Below the pieces are notes generated by a model. It saw only the letters and a program-made list of their open reading frames with translations. It did no database searches and had not been told where the DNA came from. A DNA stretch of 36,945 nucleotides from IMG/VR virus record IMGVR_UViG_3300049216_000627, positions 1 through 36,945 of that record, one strand, 5' to 3'. This document shows positions 29,422 to 36,945 of the stretch, one piece after another. Within the stretch, counting starts at the first letter, position 1; the number at the start of each line of letters is the position of its first letter. A program made the translations under genes and the position numbers. This stretch comes from a virus.

Positions 29422-29939
29422 GCCAGAACCTCTGCATCAACGCCGTGACCGACAACCTGGTCCAGGTGCTGACCTCCACGCTGCGGACGTCCTACGACGC
29501 CACCACGGACGTGCAGGAGTCCTCCAAACAGGACTTCAGCGAGGACGGCCAGCTCGTTCTGCGCAAGATCGCCGTCCGCGTGCGGTTCGGGCAGGAGGAG
29601 TGCGGCCCGACCCGCGACATCACGCGCACCACATACACCTCCAGCCTGAGCTACCAGATCGTTTGCCGGCATGAGAGCCTGCGCAGCAAGGCCGAGACGC
29701 GCAGCCGTTCACTGCAGCTGGTCTCGGCCGCAAAGGCCATCCTCGCCGGCACGCGGCTGCTGCTGCCCGATGGCACGCAGACGGACGGCATTCTGCTGCA
29801 GGGTGTCTTCCCGGTGAGCGACCAGTTTGGCCCCGTCGACGAGTGCTACGGCATCGCCATTGAGGTCACCGGCGTGACGCAGTACCCCGGCGATTACATC
29901 GTGCCCGGCTCGGCGCTGAACGAGGAAGGTGACCAGTGA
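29418..29939 (+). CDS. Tail-terminator/DUF1834-position protein
   Basis: The 173-residue protein starts with an ATGA overlap. The first part (CINAVTDNLVQVLTSTLRTS) is helical; the rest is beta-rich (VRVRFGQEECGPTRDITRTT, YTSSLSYQIVCRHESLRSKA). Place and size match the gp37 (DUF1834)-like genes of Mu-type phages or the tail terminator of siphophages, but the sequence does not identify it clearly. It is followed with a GTGA overlap. Confidence 0.6.
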   Translation: MSQNLCINAVTDNLVQVLTSTLRTSYDATTDVQESSKQDFSEDGQLVLRKIAVRVRFGQEECGPTRDITRTTYTSSLSYQIVCRHESLRSKAETRSRSLQLVSAAKAILAGTRLLLPDGTQTDGILLQGVFPVSDQFGPVDECYGIAIEVTGVTQYPGDYIVPGSALNEEGDQ

Positions 29940-30220
29940 AGACCAACCGCCGCGATCGGCCCGACTTTATCCAGGTGCAGCTCACGCCCGCCGGCCTCGC
30001 CTTCGCCGGCCAGGGGGCGACCGTACGCTTCGCCACGGCGCACATGCACTACGTCTTCACCGGCACCAAGCCGGTTGAGGTGCTGCGGCGGCCCGAGTGG
30101 ACCACGCTGCAACGCCACGTCGACGCGCAGGGCAACCCGCTGCTGCAACCTTTTCTTCCCGCCACAGCTTCGGCCCCGGTCGAAGTGGCGGAGACCGTCA
30201 ACCAAGTCCAGGAGGGCTAA
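29936..30220 (+). CDS. Small tail-region protein (Mu gp38 position)
   Basis: The 94-residue protein (FIQVQLTPAGLAFAGQGATV, MHYVFTGTKPVEVLRRPEW) has beta-rich sequence that suggests a small fold, possibly connected to the tail tube. GTG start, GTGA overlap with the previous gene. It ends with AGGAGG in its last codons, which provide the ribosome site for the tail tube gene. No family recognised. Confidence 0.6.
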   Translation: MKTNRRDRPDFIQVQLTPAGLAFAGQGATVRFATAHMHYVFTGTKPVEVLRRPEWTTLQRHVDAQGNPLLQPFLPATASAPVEVAETVNQVQEG

Positions 30221-31237
30221 ATGGCCGACAACAGTTTCATCGTACAAAGCAAACTTACCCGTGAGCTCGTGCTCAGCCAGTATCGCCAGGCGGCCTGGGG
30301 CACGGCCATTGCGGCGGCCGACATGACGCGCATCCAGCGCTTCGACGGCTCCGCGGTGCTGGACCTCGGCACCGAGCGCCGCAGCGATCGCGGAATGTCC
30401 GGCAAGGGCTTCTCCTTCGCCACCAACTCGCAGCACACCATGCTCTCGTCCAAGTTTTCGGGCATCAAGGCCGAGCTCACGGACTGGTTGGCTGGTTTCG
30501 TGCTCGGCAACCTGATGGGCAGCGTCGTCACCACCGGAGCGGCCTCGCCGTACTCGCACCTCATCACCTTCGATGAGACGACGCGCTCGGCGATCCCGAC
30601 GACGGTCTACCTGAAGGACACCGCCGACGTGGCCTACATGCTGATCGACATGTTCTGCACCAGCGCCACGCTCACGATCCCCGCCAAGGGCTCTGTCGGC
30701 ATCGAGTGGGACATGCTGGGCACGGGCATCAAGACGCTCGGCGTCCTGGGCACCGCGCCGACGGTGCCCAATGAGACGTACATCATGGGCAGCGATGCGG
30801 TGGCCTCGTTCGGCCCCGTGGGTGCCCCTGTTACCTTCCTCGGTCGTTTTATGAATGCGACGATCAAGGTCGATAACCAGGGCGTGGTGCATGAGGCTCC
30901 CGGGGGCGGTCTCTACGGCATCTTCGGTCGCCGCTCAGACCCGAAGTTCAGCCTGCAGATGACCATCGCGGCCAAGGAGGTGGATGACATCTTCACCCAC
31001 TACGTGGCTGACGACAAGGTCACCTTCGCGCTGCCGATCCTTACCTCGGCGAATTGCGCGATCACGCTGAACATCCCGTCCTGCAATCTGAAGACGACCA
31101 AGCTGGGCTTCGACGGCGACATGCCGATCTGGAACCTGGAGACGGACGAGACCACCAGCTATCAGAACGGTGGCGTGCCGCCGATCTCGTTTACCGTCGC
31201 CAGCACCCAGCCGACGTTCATGACCGTCGCTCCCTAA
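30221..31237 (+). CDS. Tail tube protein
   Basis: The 338-residue protein has the plan of siphophage tail-tube proteins. It shows an N-terminal IVQSKLTRELVLSQYRQAAW element, a core with FDGSAVLDLGTERRSDRGMS, TNSQHTMLSSKFSGIKAELT, repeated beta segments (TATLTIPAKGSVGIEWDMLG), and a C-terminal DGDMPIWNLETDETTSYQNG before a PPISFTVASTQP end. GGAGG lies 5 bases before the ATG. Hexamers stack into the tail tube. No sheath gene is found nearby, which supports a non-contractile tail. Confidence 0.75.
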   Translation: MADNSFIVQSKLTRELVLSQYRQAAWGTAIAAADMTRIQRFDGSAVLDLGTERRSDRGMSGKGFSFATNSQHTMLSSKFSGIKAELTDWLAGFVLGNLMGSVVTTGAASPYSHLITFDETTRSAIPTTVYLKDTADVAYMLIDMFCTSATLTIPAKGSVGIEWDMLGTGIKTLGVLGTAPTVPNETYIMGSDAVASFGPVGAPVTFLGRFMNATIKVDNQGVVHEAPGGGLYGIFGRRSDPKFSLQMTIAAKEVDDIFTHYVADDKVTFALPILTSANCAITLNIPSCNLKTTKLGFDGDMPIWNLETDETTSYQNGGVPPISFTVASTQPTFMTVAP

Positions 31238-31432
31238 ACCCTTCACCGCCGGGGATGGCTCGCTGTCCCCGGCGCGCTTCAAACTCTTCTCCGCAGTATC
31301 CGCCGCATCCTACAGCGGCGATTCGAGACCCGCACCTGCCCTGGCAGGATCTACGCGGGTCTCAGGCACGGCAGGTTCCTCCAACCTGGGCAGCACAGCA
31401 CAACCCATCCTGTTTTACCCCAGAGGAAACCC
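31238..31432 (+). other. 195-base gap with two strong hairpins
   Basis: No gene is visible here. One perfect 9-bp stem pairs 31247-31255 with 31266-31274. A second structure pairs 31325-31333 with 31355-31363 (9 bp) and encloses a 6-bp inner stem (31335-31340 with 31343-31348). Neither is followed by a T tract. This is the largest gap in the structural genes and lies between tail tube and tail chaperone; it may set expression differences or hold a small RNA. Confidence 0.6.
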
Positions 31433-32164
31433 ATGTTGATCGATCTCGCAGCTCCGCGCATCTTCGCCTTCGAGGAAGGCAAGCGTAAGTACACGCTCAC
31501 CACCAAACCCATTCCCGAGAAGCTCTGGCTCAAGTACTTCGCCGGCATCGTCTCCACGCAGGAGGTCAACAAGGCCGGCGACGTCTCCAACACCTACGAC
31601 TCCACCGGCGCGCGGCTGGAGCTGCTGCAGGCCGTGTTGATTGATGCCACGGGATACACGCCCGAGGGCCAGTCGATCACCGGGATCGACGGATGGCAGG
31701 GCAAGCTGCCGATGGCGCACCGACGCGCTGTGGGCGATCTACTGACGGCCGTGGCTGCGGTCCCGAACGCTGCCCTGGCCGACGATGAGTTCCCCGCGCT
31801 GGGCACCGAGACGGTGACGCTGAAGGCGACCTGGACCGCGAACGACGCCGGCCGGATGCACGAGATCGGCGGTCTGCGGCACATCTTCAGGTCGCCGCTG
31901 GCGGACCACCAGAAACGCTACTCGCGGGCGATGAGCCGGTCGGTGGTGGTGGGCGGATCGCGCACCGGGCAGACGCGCTGGCTCGGGGCGCAGGATGTAC
32001 TCATCGAGATCTACGACGAGCTGATTCAGGCGGTGGAGGGATACACCTGGGAAGGATCGCCGTTGACCGTCCTGGACTCGATGGATGCGTACCACAAGGT
32101 GGCGGCCGCCACGGCGTTGTTCACGCCGGTGGAGATCGCCGACGAGGAGGCGCTGGCAGCGTGA
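31433..32164 (+). CDS. Tail assembly chaperone
   Basis: The 243-residue protein lies between tail tube and tape measure and reads MLIDLAAPRIFAFEEGKRKY, TLTTKPIPEKLWLKYFAGIV, then a helical C-terminus. Its place and its fold-like pattern, a short beta start then helices, fit the siphophage tail chaperone (lambda gpG analogue) that coats the tape measure during tail assembly. GAGG lies 6 bases before the ATG. It overlaps the next gene by 4 bases (GTGA). No slippery sequence for a programmed frameshift is visible at the end. Confidence 0.65.
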   Translation: MLIDLAAPRIFAFEEGKRKYTLTTKPIPEKLWLKYFAGIVSTQEVNKAGDVSNTYDSTGARLELLQAVLIDATGYTPEGQSITGIDGWQGKLPMAHRRAVGDLLTAVAAVPNAALADDEFPALGTETVTLKATWTANDAGRMHEIGGLRHIFRSPLADHQKRYSRAMSRSVVVGGSRTGQTRWLGAQDVLIEIYDELIQAVEGYTWEGSPLTVLDSMDAYHKVAAATALFTPVEIADEEALAA

Positions 32165-32556
32165 TCCTGGTCTCACGAGATACGAAGGGGTTGCGGCTCG
32201 CGCTCGGGCAGATGTTTGAGCGCGAGCACGACCTCTTCCGTCTCGAACCGGAGCTGAAGGGCAAGGAAGAGGCCCACCAGGCGCGGCTGATGGCCTCGGT
32301 GACCAGGGTGACGCTCTCACCAGGCTACGAGAAGTGGGGACAGCACCTGATGCTGCTGGAGCGCCAGCACAAGCTGGGTCTGGCGCTGGGTGAGTTGCTG
32401 GCGGACGAGGTGACCGGCCTCGGCATCCTGGACGAGGTGCGCGGCGCTCACCGCTACCGTCACCCGTACTGCTACGCCTGCGGGATTCCCCAGGACAACC
32501 GCTTTCTGCTGGAGTGCGTGGACTGCGGCGCGAAGTACAGAAGGAAGGGACGCTGA
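32161..32556 (+). CDS. Second tail-chaperone-position protein with zinc ribbon
   Basis: The 131-residue protein has a helical N-terminal part (LRLALGQMFEREHDLFRLEP, HLMLLERQHKLGLALGELLA) and a C-terminal zinc ribbon (YCYACGIPQDNRFLLECVDC, G). It fills the position of the second chaperone gene (gpT-like) before the tape measure. A zinc ribbon in a tail chaperone is not usual in better-known phages. GTG start in overlap; its stop overlaps the tape measure start (TGATG). Confidence 0.6.
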   Translation: MILVSRDTKGLRLALGQMFEREHDLFRLEPELKGKEEAHQARLMASVTRVTLSPGYEKWGQHLMLLERQHKLGLALGELLADEVTGLGILDEVRGAHRYRHPYCYACGIPQDNRFLLECVDCGAKYRRKGR

Positions 32557-35500
32557 TGGCAGATAACTCGACGGTCAAGATCACGATCGACGTCATCGAC
32601 GCCAACAGCGGCCAGGTCGTTTCAACGATCACGAAGAACCTGCAGGGCATGGGCGATGCCGGCAAGTCGGCGGGTGAGAAGATCGCCGCCGGCGCAGATC
32701 AGGGCCGCGACGCTCTGAACGATGTAGGCGCCGCCGGAGAAGCGGCTGGTAAGAAGATCAGCAAGGGCATGGGCGATGCCGGCGCGCACACGCTGACGAA
32801 CCTCGACTACGTGCGGCAGCTCCGCGACGACCTCGGCATCCGCATCCCGCGCTCGATGGAGAAGGTCATCTCTCAGAGTGCGTTAGCGAGCCAGGCGATT
32901 GGGATGCTCGGGAGCGCGTTGATCGGCTTGGGGGCTGTCGAGATCTTCGCTCGCATGGGTATGGCTGCCTACGAGTTCTATAAGCGGATTTCGGACGTCA
33001 CCGAGGCTGTTCAAAAGTACGCCGTGGCAGCGGCGCAAGCCGGACAGCAGAAGCTATTCGATACAGCGTCACTTGAAACGGCCAGGGCACTCATCTCGCA
33101 GACGGCCGACGACCTGGATGCGCTGGAGAAGAAGAGGAAGCTTGCTGGGGTGGGACAAGACGGCAAGGGCAGCGTTCTGCAATACATCAACTACGGGCTC
33201 GACAATGACTTTCACGCTTACACGAAGACCGATGATAAGAAGGCGGCCGAAGCGCGTGCTCAGCTAGACATGGCACGGGAGCGGACACGCCTTCTGGAGT
33301 CGCAGGGGCAGATGGAGACGCTGCAGGCCGAGAATGCAACGAAGTCCGTTGGGCTTGTGGGCGCGGCCGCGAGAGCTGCGAAGCGGGACGCTGAAGATGC
33401 CATCGCCATGCTGAAGATGCAGCAGGCCCAGGCGGATGAGCAAACCCACTACCAGGACAGCATGAAGGCCCACGCCCTGGCTCTGGCATCCGGAAAGAAG
33501 GGCGACGATCTGCCGGCCATCTATAAGCCAGACCCCAACGCTGGCGTGGCGGCGTACGGAGATGCAGTACGTAATGCAGGTGATACCTACTCAGCTGAGT
33601 CGGCTGCGGACGCACGAAAGCAGGCCGAAGAGACGCGTCACATTCAGGCTGAGGCTCAAAATGCGGGTCGCCAGGGTGAAGCGAAGTATATGGGCGAACG
33701 CGATGAGCAGCTTCGCCTGCTCAAAGAGAAAATGCGCGATACCGAACTGTCGCCGATCGAATACATGAAGCGCGTGGCGGCCGTGGAGCAACAGTACAGC
33801 CAGGAGCGGTTGAAGCGGCTGGAGAACGAGCACGCTGAGACCGCACGGATGCAGTCCGAAGCGGCGTCCGGTGGGAATACCGGCATGGCCCGCGTCGACG
33901 TGCAGACGACCACGCGCCTGGCGTCGATCGCGAAGGAAGCTCCGGGCTTCAGCGATCCCGCGACGCGGGCCGCCCGCGAGGCTGCGGCACGGCAGCAAGG
34001 CCAGCAGGAGCAACAGAGGGAGGCTGCGGCCTTCAGCGAGCGCCTCTCGCAGTATGAGGACGGCCACGCCGACCGTTCGGAGTCGGCGAACGATCGCATC
34101 GAAGCGCAGACGAAGAAGACGATCGCCGAGATCGAGAAGGCGTGGAAGGAAGAGTACGGCGGCCTCGATGCTCTCGATCAGCGCCGCGTGCAGTCGCGCC
34201 AGGCCGTGAACGAGGCCGAGGCGAAGATCCAGGCCGACGCCGCTCAACAGATCGCCGATGCGCGCAAGACACTGCTCGACCAGACCATGAAGGTGGAAGA
34301 CGAAGGCCGTCGCATGGGGCAGAGCAAGGAGCGCGAGCAGACGCAGGCCGTGATCGACGAGTACAACGAGCGGTCCCGCGCGCTCGACGAGCTGGCCAGC
34401 AAGGACGCTCAGAACGCCGACCTGTACAGCCGCCAGAAGATTGCTGCGAAGGAGATCGAGAACGGCAAGCTGCTGGACCTGGAGCGCCAGCAGCAGGAGA
34501 AGTTGGCGGGGATGCTGAAAGGCTTTATGGGCAAGCACCCGCTGGAGGCGCTGGAGAGACAGGGCGAAGAGATCTCCGGCAAGTATCTCTCGCAGCTGAT
34601 CGGCAAGAGCGCCGCCGGCCGCGCCGCCACGACCAACGTCGTCGACGGCACGATGCCCGGCAAACACAAGAGCAAGATGCTGGATCTGGGGTCGAGCGCT
34701 CCGGCTATCACGCAAGCTGCAGACCCAGCCAAAGCGCCGCCGGTGGTAACTACCAGCAGCAACGTGAGCGCCGCCAGCACCACGCTCACGGCCAGCACGG
34801 CCGTTATCAACGTAGGGCAGGCGACGTTTACGGGCATGGGATCAGGCGGTGGTGGAGCGGCACTGCCGGCGCAGGCGATGTTGGCAGCGAGCGGCGGCGG
34901 ACAGCACACCTCACCTGCGGCGATTGCCGCAATTACCGGGGGTGCTGGAGTGTCGGCGTCGCCCTCGGGCACCATCCGCGCAGCGGGTGACGCGGGTATC
35001 TTCGGTGCGGGCGGTGCGTCGTTCAGCAGCTCGGCGGCTGGTGGCAACATGGGGATGCTGCCCGGCGGGGATAAGGGATCGACGTCCTTCAGCGCTGACG
35101 TGCGTGCGGCCGCTGCGGGAACGGGTGATGTGTCGACGGCTGCACCTGGCATCCCTGGGATGGGTCCAGATGCAGGGCAAAACGCGCTCGCTTCCACCCA
35201 AAAGGCATACGGCATGGGCCAGAGCGTCGAAGACCTCGGGAAGACGCTCTACGGCGCGACCGGCTCACAGGCGGCTGACGGCGTGAAGAAGTCCAGCATG
35301 ATGGACTCTAAGCTCGCTGGCCAGATCGGCACCGGTGTCGGCGGCGGTATCGGCATGTTCTCGGCCGTCGAAGGAAATGGTGGGTTTGGTGGTGCATTGT
35401 CCGGTGCCGGTGCTGGCGCGAAGCTGGGCAGCTTGGCCGGCCCCATGGGTACGCTGATTGGTGCCGGCGTCGGGGCCATCATTGGTGCGATCGGCTTCGG

Positions 35501-36137
35501 TGGAGCGCAAAAGGCCAAGGAATACGAGAAGAAGCAGGTGCGTCCGCGCATTGAGGCCGACGAGCTCGGATTCGGCATGGGCACCATCGACTACCAGTCT
35601 GCGTATGACGATCTAACGAAACTCGACATCGACGCCCGCAAGGCGACGCAGGCATGGGGTCCCGGTGGCACGGGCGAGTATCTGAACCGGATCTCGCCCG
35701 AGATCAAGGCCGCGATGTCGAAGCTGACCAGCGAACAGAAGAGCGGCCGCGCCAAGTACGGCATGACGGCAGCGCAGTTCGATATGGGTGGCCCGATCAG
35801 CGGCTTCGGCGACATGGCCACCAGCAGCACGAACGGCTGGATTCATGCCCAGCAGGGCGAGTTCGTGTTGCAGCAGCAGGCGGCGCTGAACCACTACCAG
35901 GCTGCGCAGCTCATCAACGGCGGTGCCAGCCACAGCGACATGGCGAACTACTACGGCGGCAGCCGCTCGGCCGGGCAGACCACGCAGCCGGCGGCGACCA
36001 GTGGGGACGTGAACATGCACTTCCACTCCCACGATCCGCGCGGCACGATGCAGTTGTTCATGGACAACAAGCATGTGATCCGCAAGGCGCTCAACGAGAG
36101 CTACGCCGAAAACTCCGGAGGTGCCGACCTTGGCTGA
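32556..36137 (+). CDS. Tail tape measure protein
   Basis: The 1193-residue protein is the longest in the window. It has an N-terminal low-complexity region with GMGDAG repeats (two in-frame copies of a 20-bp unit at 32644 and 32764), long charged helices (residues about 250-700), then Gly/Ala/Ser-rich sequence. A hydrophobic Gly-rich segment follows near residues 960-990 (GAGAGAKLGSLAGPMGTLIG, AGVGAIIGAIGF). The ending (WIHAQQGEFVLQQQAALNHY, VNMHFHSHDPRGTMQLFMDN) is typical of tape-measure C-termini. It sets tail length; by size the tail would be roughly 170-180 nm (inference, about 0.15 nm per residue). AAGGGA precedes ATG 32556. Confidence 0.88.
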   Translation: MADNSTVKITIDVIDANSGQVVSTITKNLQGMGDAGKSAGEKIAAGADQGRDALNDVGAAGEAAGKKISKGMGDAGAHTLTNLDYVRQLRDDLGIRIPRSMEKVISQSALASQAIGMLGSALIGLGAVEIFARMGMAAYEFYKRISDVTEAVQKYAVAAAQAGQQKLFDTASLETARALISQTADDLDALEKKRKLAGVGQDGKGSVLQYINYGLDNDFHAYTKTDDKKAAEARAQLDMARERTRLLESQGQMETLQAENATKSVGLVGAAARAAKRDAEDAIAMLKMQQAQADEQTHYQDSMKAHALALASGKKGDDLPAIYKPDPNAGVAAYGDAVRNAGDTYSAESAADARKQAEETRHIQAEAQNAGRQGEAKYMGERDEQLRLLKEKMRDTELSPIEYMKRVAAVEQQYSQERLKRLENEHAETARMQSEAASGGNTGMARVDVQTTTRLASIAKEAPGFSDPATRAAREAAARQQGQQEQQREAAAFSERLSQYEDGHADRSESANDRIEAQTKKTIAEIEKAWKEEYGGLDALDQRRVQSRQAVNEAEAKIQADAAQQIADARKTLLDQTMKVEDEGRRMGQSKEREQTQAVIDEYNERSRALDELASKDAQNADLYSRQKIAAKEIENGKLLDLERQQQEKLAGMLKGFMGKHPLEALERQGEEISGKYLSQLIGKSAAGRAATTNVVDGTMPGKHKSKMLDLGSSAPAITQAADPAKAPPVVTTSSNVSAASTTLTASTAVINVGQATFTGMGSGGGGAALPAQAMLAASGGGQHTSPAAIAAITGGAGVSASPSGTIRAAGDAGIFGAGGASFSSSAAGGNMGMLPGGDKGSTSFSADVRAAAAGTGDVSTAAPGIPGMGPDAGQNALASTQKAYGMGQSVEDLGKTLYGATGSQAADGVKKSSMMDSKLAGQIGTGVGGGIGMFSAVEGNGGFGGALSGAGAGAKLGSLAGPMGTLIGAGVGAIIGAIGFGGAQKAKEYEKKQVRPRIEADELGFGMGTIDYQSAYDDLTKLDIDARKATQAWGPGGTGEYLNRISPEIKAAMSKLTSEQKSGRAKYGMTAAQFDMGGPISGFGDMATSSTNGWIHAQQGEFVLQQQAALNHYQAAQLINGGASHSDMANYYGGSRSAGQTTQPAATSGDVNMHFHSHDPRGTMQLFMDNKHVIRKALNESYAENSGGADLG

Positions 36138-36945
36138 AGACGCGATTTTGAATGAAAGCGTGGCGTGGGACGAGACGCTCGACGACTCGATCGGCCCGGA
36201 CTATGGGTTGGAGACGCTGCGGAAGTCGCAGCTCGCCGTGACGAAGCCGGCGTTCGGCCAGCCCTGGTCGCGCACCGTGGGCAACGGCGGCCACTCCGGG
36301 CAGTTCTCCTGGATCAATCGCTCACGCGCCACGATCGACAAGCTCATCCAGTTCGCCGAGCAGTATGAGGATGGCTTCTTCACCGTCATCGACCACGACG
36401 GTGGCGGCCGCCACTACGTGGGCAACTTCGTCGGCGACATGCCGCGAAGCCAGGCGGGCAACGACCGTTTCAACGTGCAGGGCTGGACGTTCGTCGAGAT
36501 CCCCGGCTGCCCGATGTTGGAGTACCCGGCTAACTGGTCCACCTGGGCGATCATCCATAAGCCCTTCGACGACTACGGCGCTCCGCGCTGTGCGACCTCG
36601 GCGAACTGGACGCGGCCGGCCGCCGTCGCCGGCGTGCAGCCGAATCAGCTGCAGAATCTTGCGCCCACCGCCGGTGACTCGCTGACGTATGAGTATCGCG
36701 GCTACGGCTTTCAGCTCTATGCTCCGACCGGCCCCAGCTATGGCCTCGCGCAGCTCACGGTGGACGGTGTCTTCGTGCAGGCGATCGACCTGTACAGCGC
36801 CGCCGCTGCGGCCCCGGCCGTGGTGTACTCGAACGCCTCGATGCCGCTGGATATCCACCGCGTGCAGCTCGTACTGAACGCGACCGGCAACGCCGCGTCG
36901 ACCGGCACCGGCATGGTGCTCGACAGCTTTCAGGTGATGCGATGA
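36130..36945 (+). CDS. Distal tail protein with C-terminal lectin-like domain
   Basis: The 271-residue protein overlaps the tape measure end. TTG 36130 is favoured over GTG 36121 because GGAGG lies 8 bases before it and overlaps the GTG. Residues about 20-130 (LETLRKSQLAVTKPAFGQPW, FSWINRSRATIDKLIQFAEQ, YEDGFFTVIDHDGG) resemble the distal-tail adaptor region placed after the tape measure in siphophages. The C-terminal part (LTYEYRGYGFQLYAPTGPSY, LAQLTVDGVFVQAIDLYS) is a beta-sandwich type carbohydrate-binding region. It probably builds the tail tip and contacts the cell surface. The gene ends with the last base of the window, so later tail genes lie outside. Confidence 0.6.
   Translation: MAEDAILNESVAWDETLDDSIGPDYGLETLRKSQLAVTKPAFGQPWSRTVGNGGHSGQFSWINRSRATIDKLIQFAEQYEDGFFTVIDHDGGGRHYVGNFVGDMPRSQAGNDRFNVQGWTFVEIPGCPMLEYPANWSTWAIIHKPFDDYGAPRCATSANWTRPAAVAGVQPNQLQNLAPTAGDSLTYEYRGYGFQLYAPTGPSYGLAQLTVDGVFVQAIDLYSAAAAAPAVVYSNASMPLDIHRVQLVLNATGNAASTGTGMVLDSFQVMR

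Noticed and set aside
32140-32170. Programmed frameshift between the two tail chaperone genes
   Set aside because: No slippery heptamer or A/G-run near the end of the first gene; a simple GTGA overlap explains the second start.
1-36945. Phage ends, tRNA genes, CRISPR arrays, insertion sequences, integrase
   Set aside because: Looked for; none visible. Both outer genes end exactly at the window edges, so the TG...CA ends must be outside.

Overview
The window is most of the genome of a Mu-like transposable phage or prophage, cut at gene boundaries at both ends, so neither phage terminus is visible. It combines a DDE transposase (MuA type) with its AAA+ partner (MuB type), a Mu-style head module in Mu order (gp27-, gp28-, gp29- and gp30-like genes, then protease/scaffold, decoration protein, capsid, gp35/gp36-like genes and gpG-like gene) and a tail without a sheath gene. 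It should therefore be a long, non-contractile tailed (siphovirus) transposable phage, as in the B3/D3112 type, rather than a Mu-type myovirus. High GC, many GTG starts, and secreted proteins carrying a collagen-like triplet and a GLVPDPG...LREDGTW motif suggest a host in Acidobacteriota (Terriglobia). This host call is an inference from style only.

Layout. Positions 1-14,866 are one leftward early operon of about 26 tightly packed genes. Most junctions are 4-base ATGA/GTGA overlaps. In transcription order it runs: Ner-like regulator, two unknown or HTH genes, transposase, transposition ATPase, then a long accessory block. That block holds several small zinc-ribbon proteins, an XRE repressor-like protein, a DUF2786 protein, an exported HNH-type protein, an Nmad1/DUF1599-like protein, a GemA/gp16-like protein, an excisionase-like HTH protein and finally two exported proteins. 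Positions 14,867-14,911 are the control region. To its right, rightward, lie a LexA/CI-type self-cleaving repressor (14,912), a two-TM protein, a collapsed Dam methylase gene and a 65-residue LuxR-type HTH protein ending at a strong terminator (16,534).

The late region reads rightward from 16,570: endolysin, lipoprotein, small genes, holin-like and coiled-coil membrane proteins, packaging genes, portal, head, tail tube, tail chaperone, tape measure and a distal tail protein.

Points of most interest. (1) A roughly 75-bp sequence is duplicated just before the endolysin gene and just before the protease gene, the same two places where Mu has late promoters Plys and PI; these are probably the late promoters. 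(2) The small LuxR-type HTH gene immediately upstream is a candidate late activator. (3) The early module is inverted relative to Mu, so early and late genes diverge from a central switch. (4) A nested, out-of-frame zinc-finger gene lies inside the Nmad1-like gene. (5) A Dam methylase gene has been reduced to its two ends. (6) GC-rich hairpins without T tracts surround the most abundant virion genes.

No tRNA, rRNA, CRISPR array or insertion sequence was seen.
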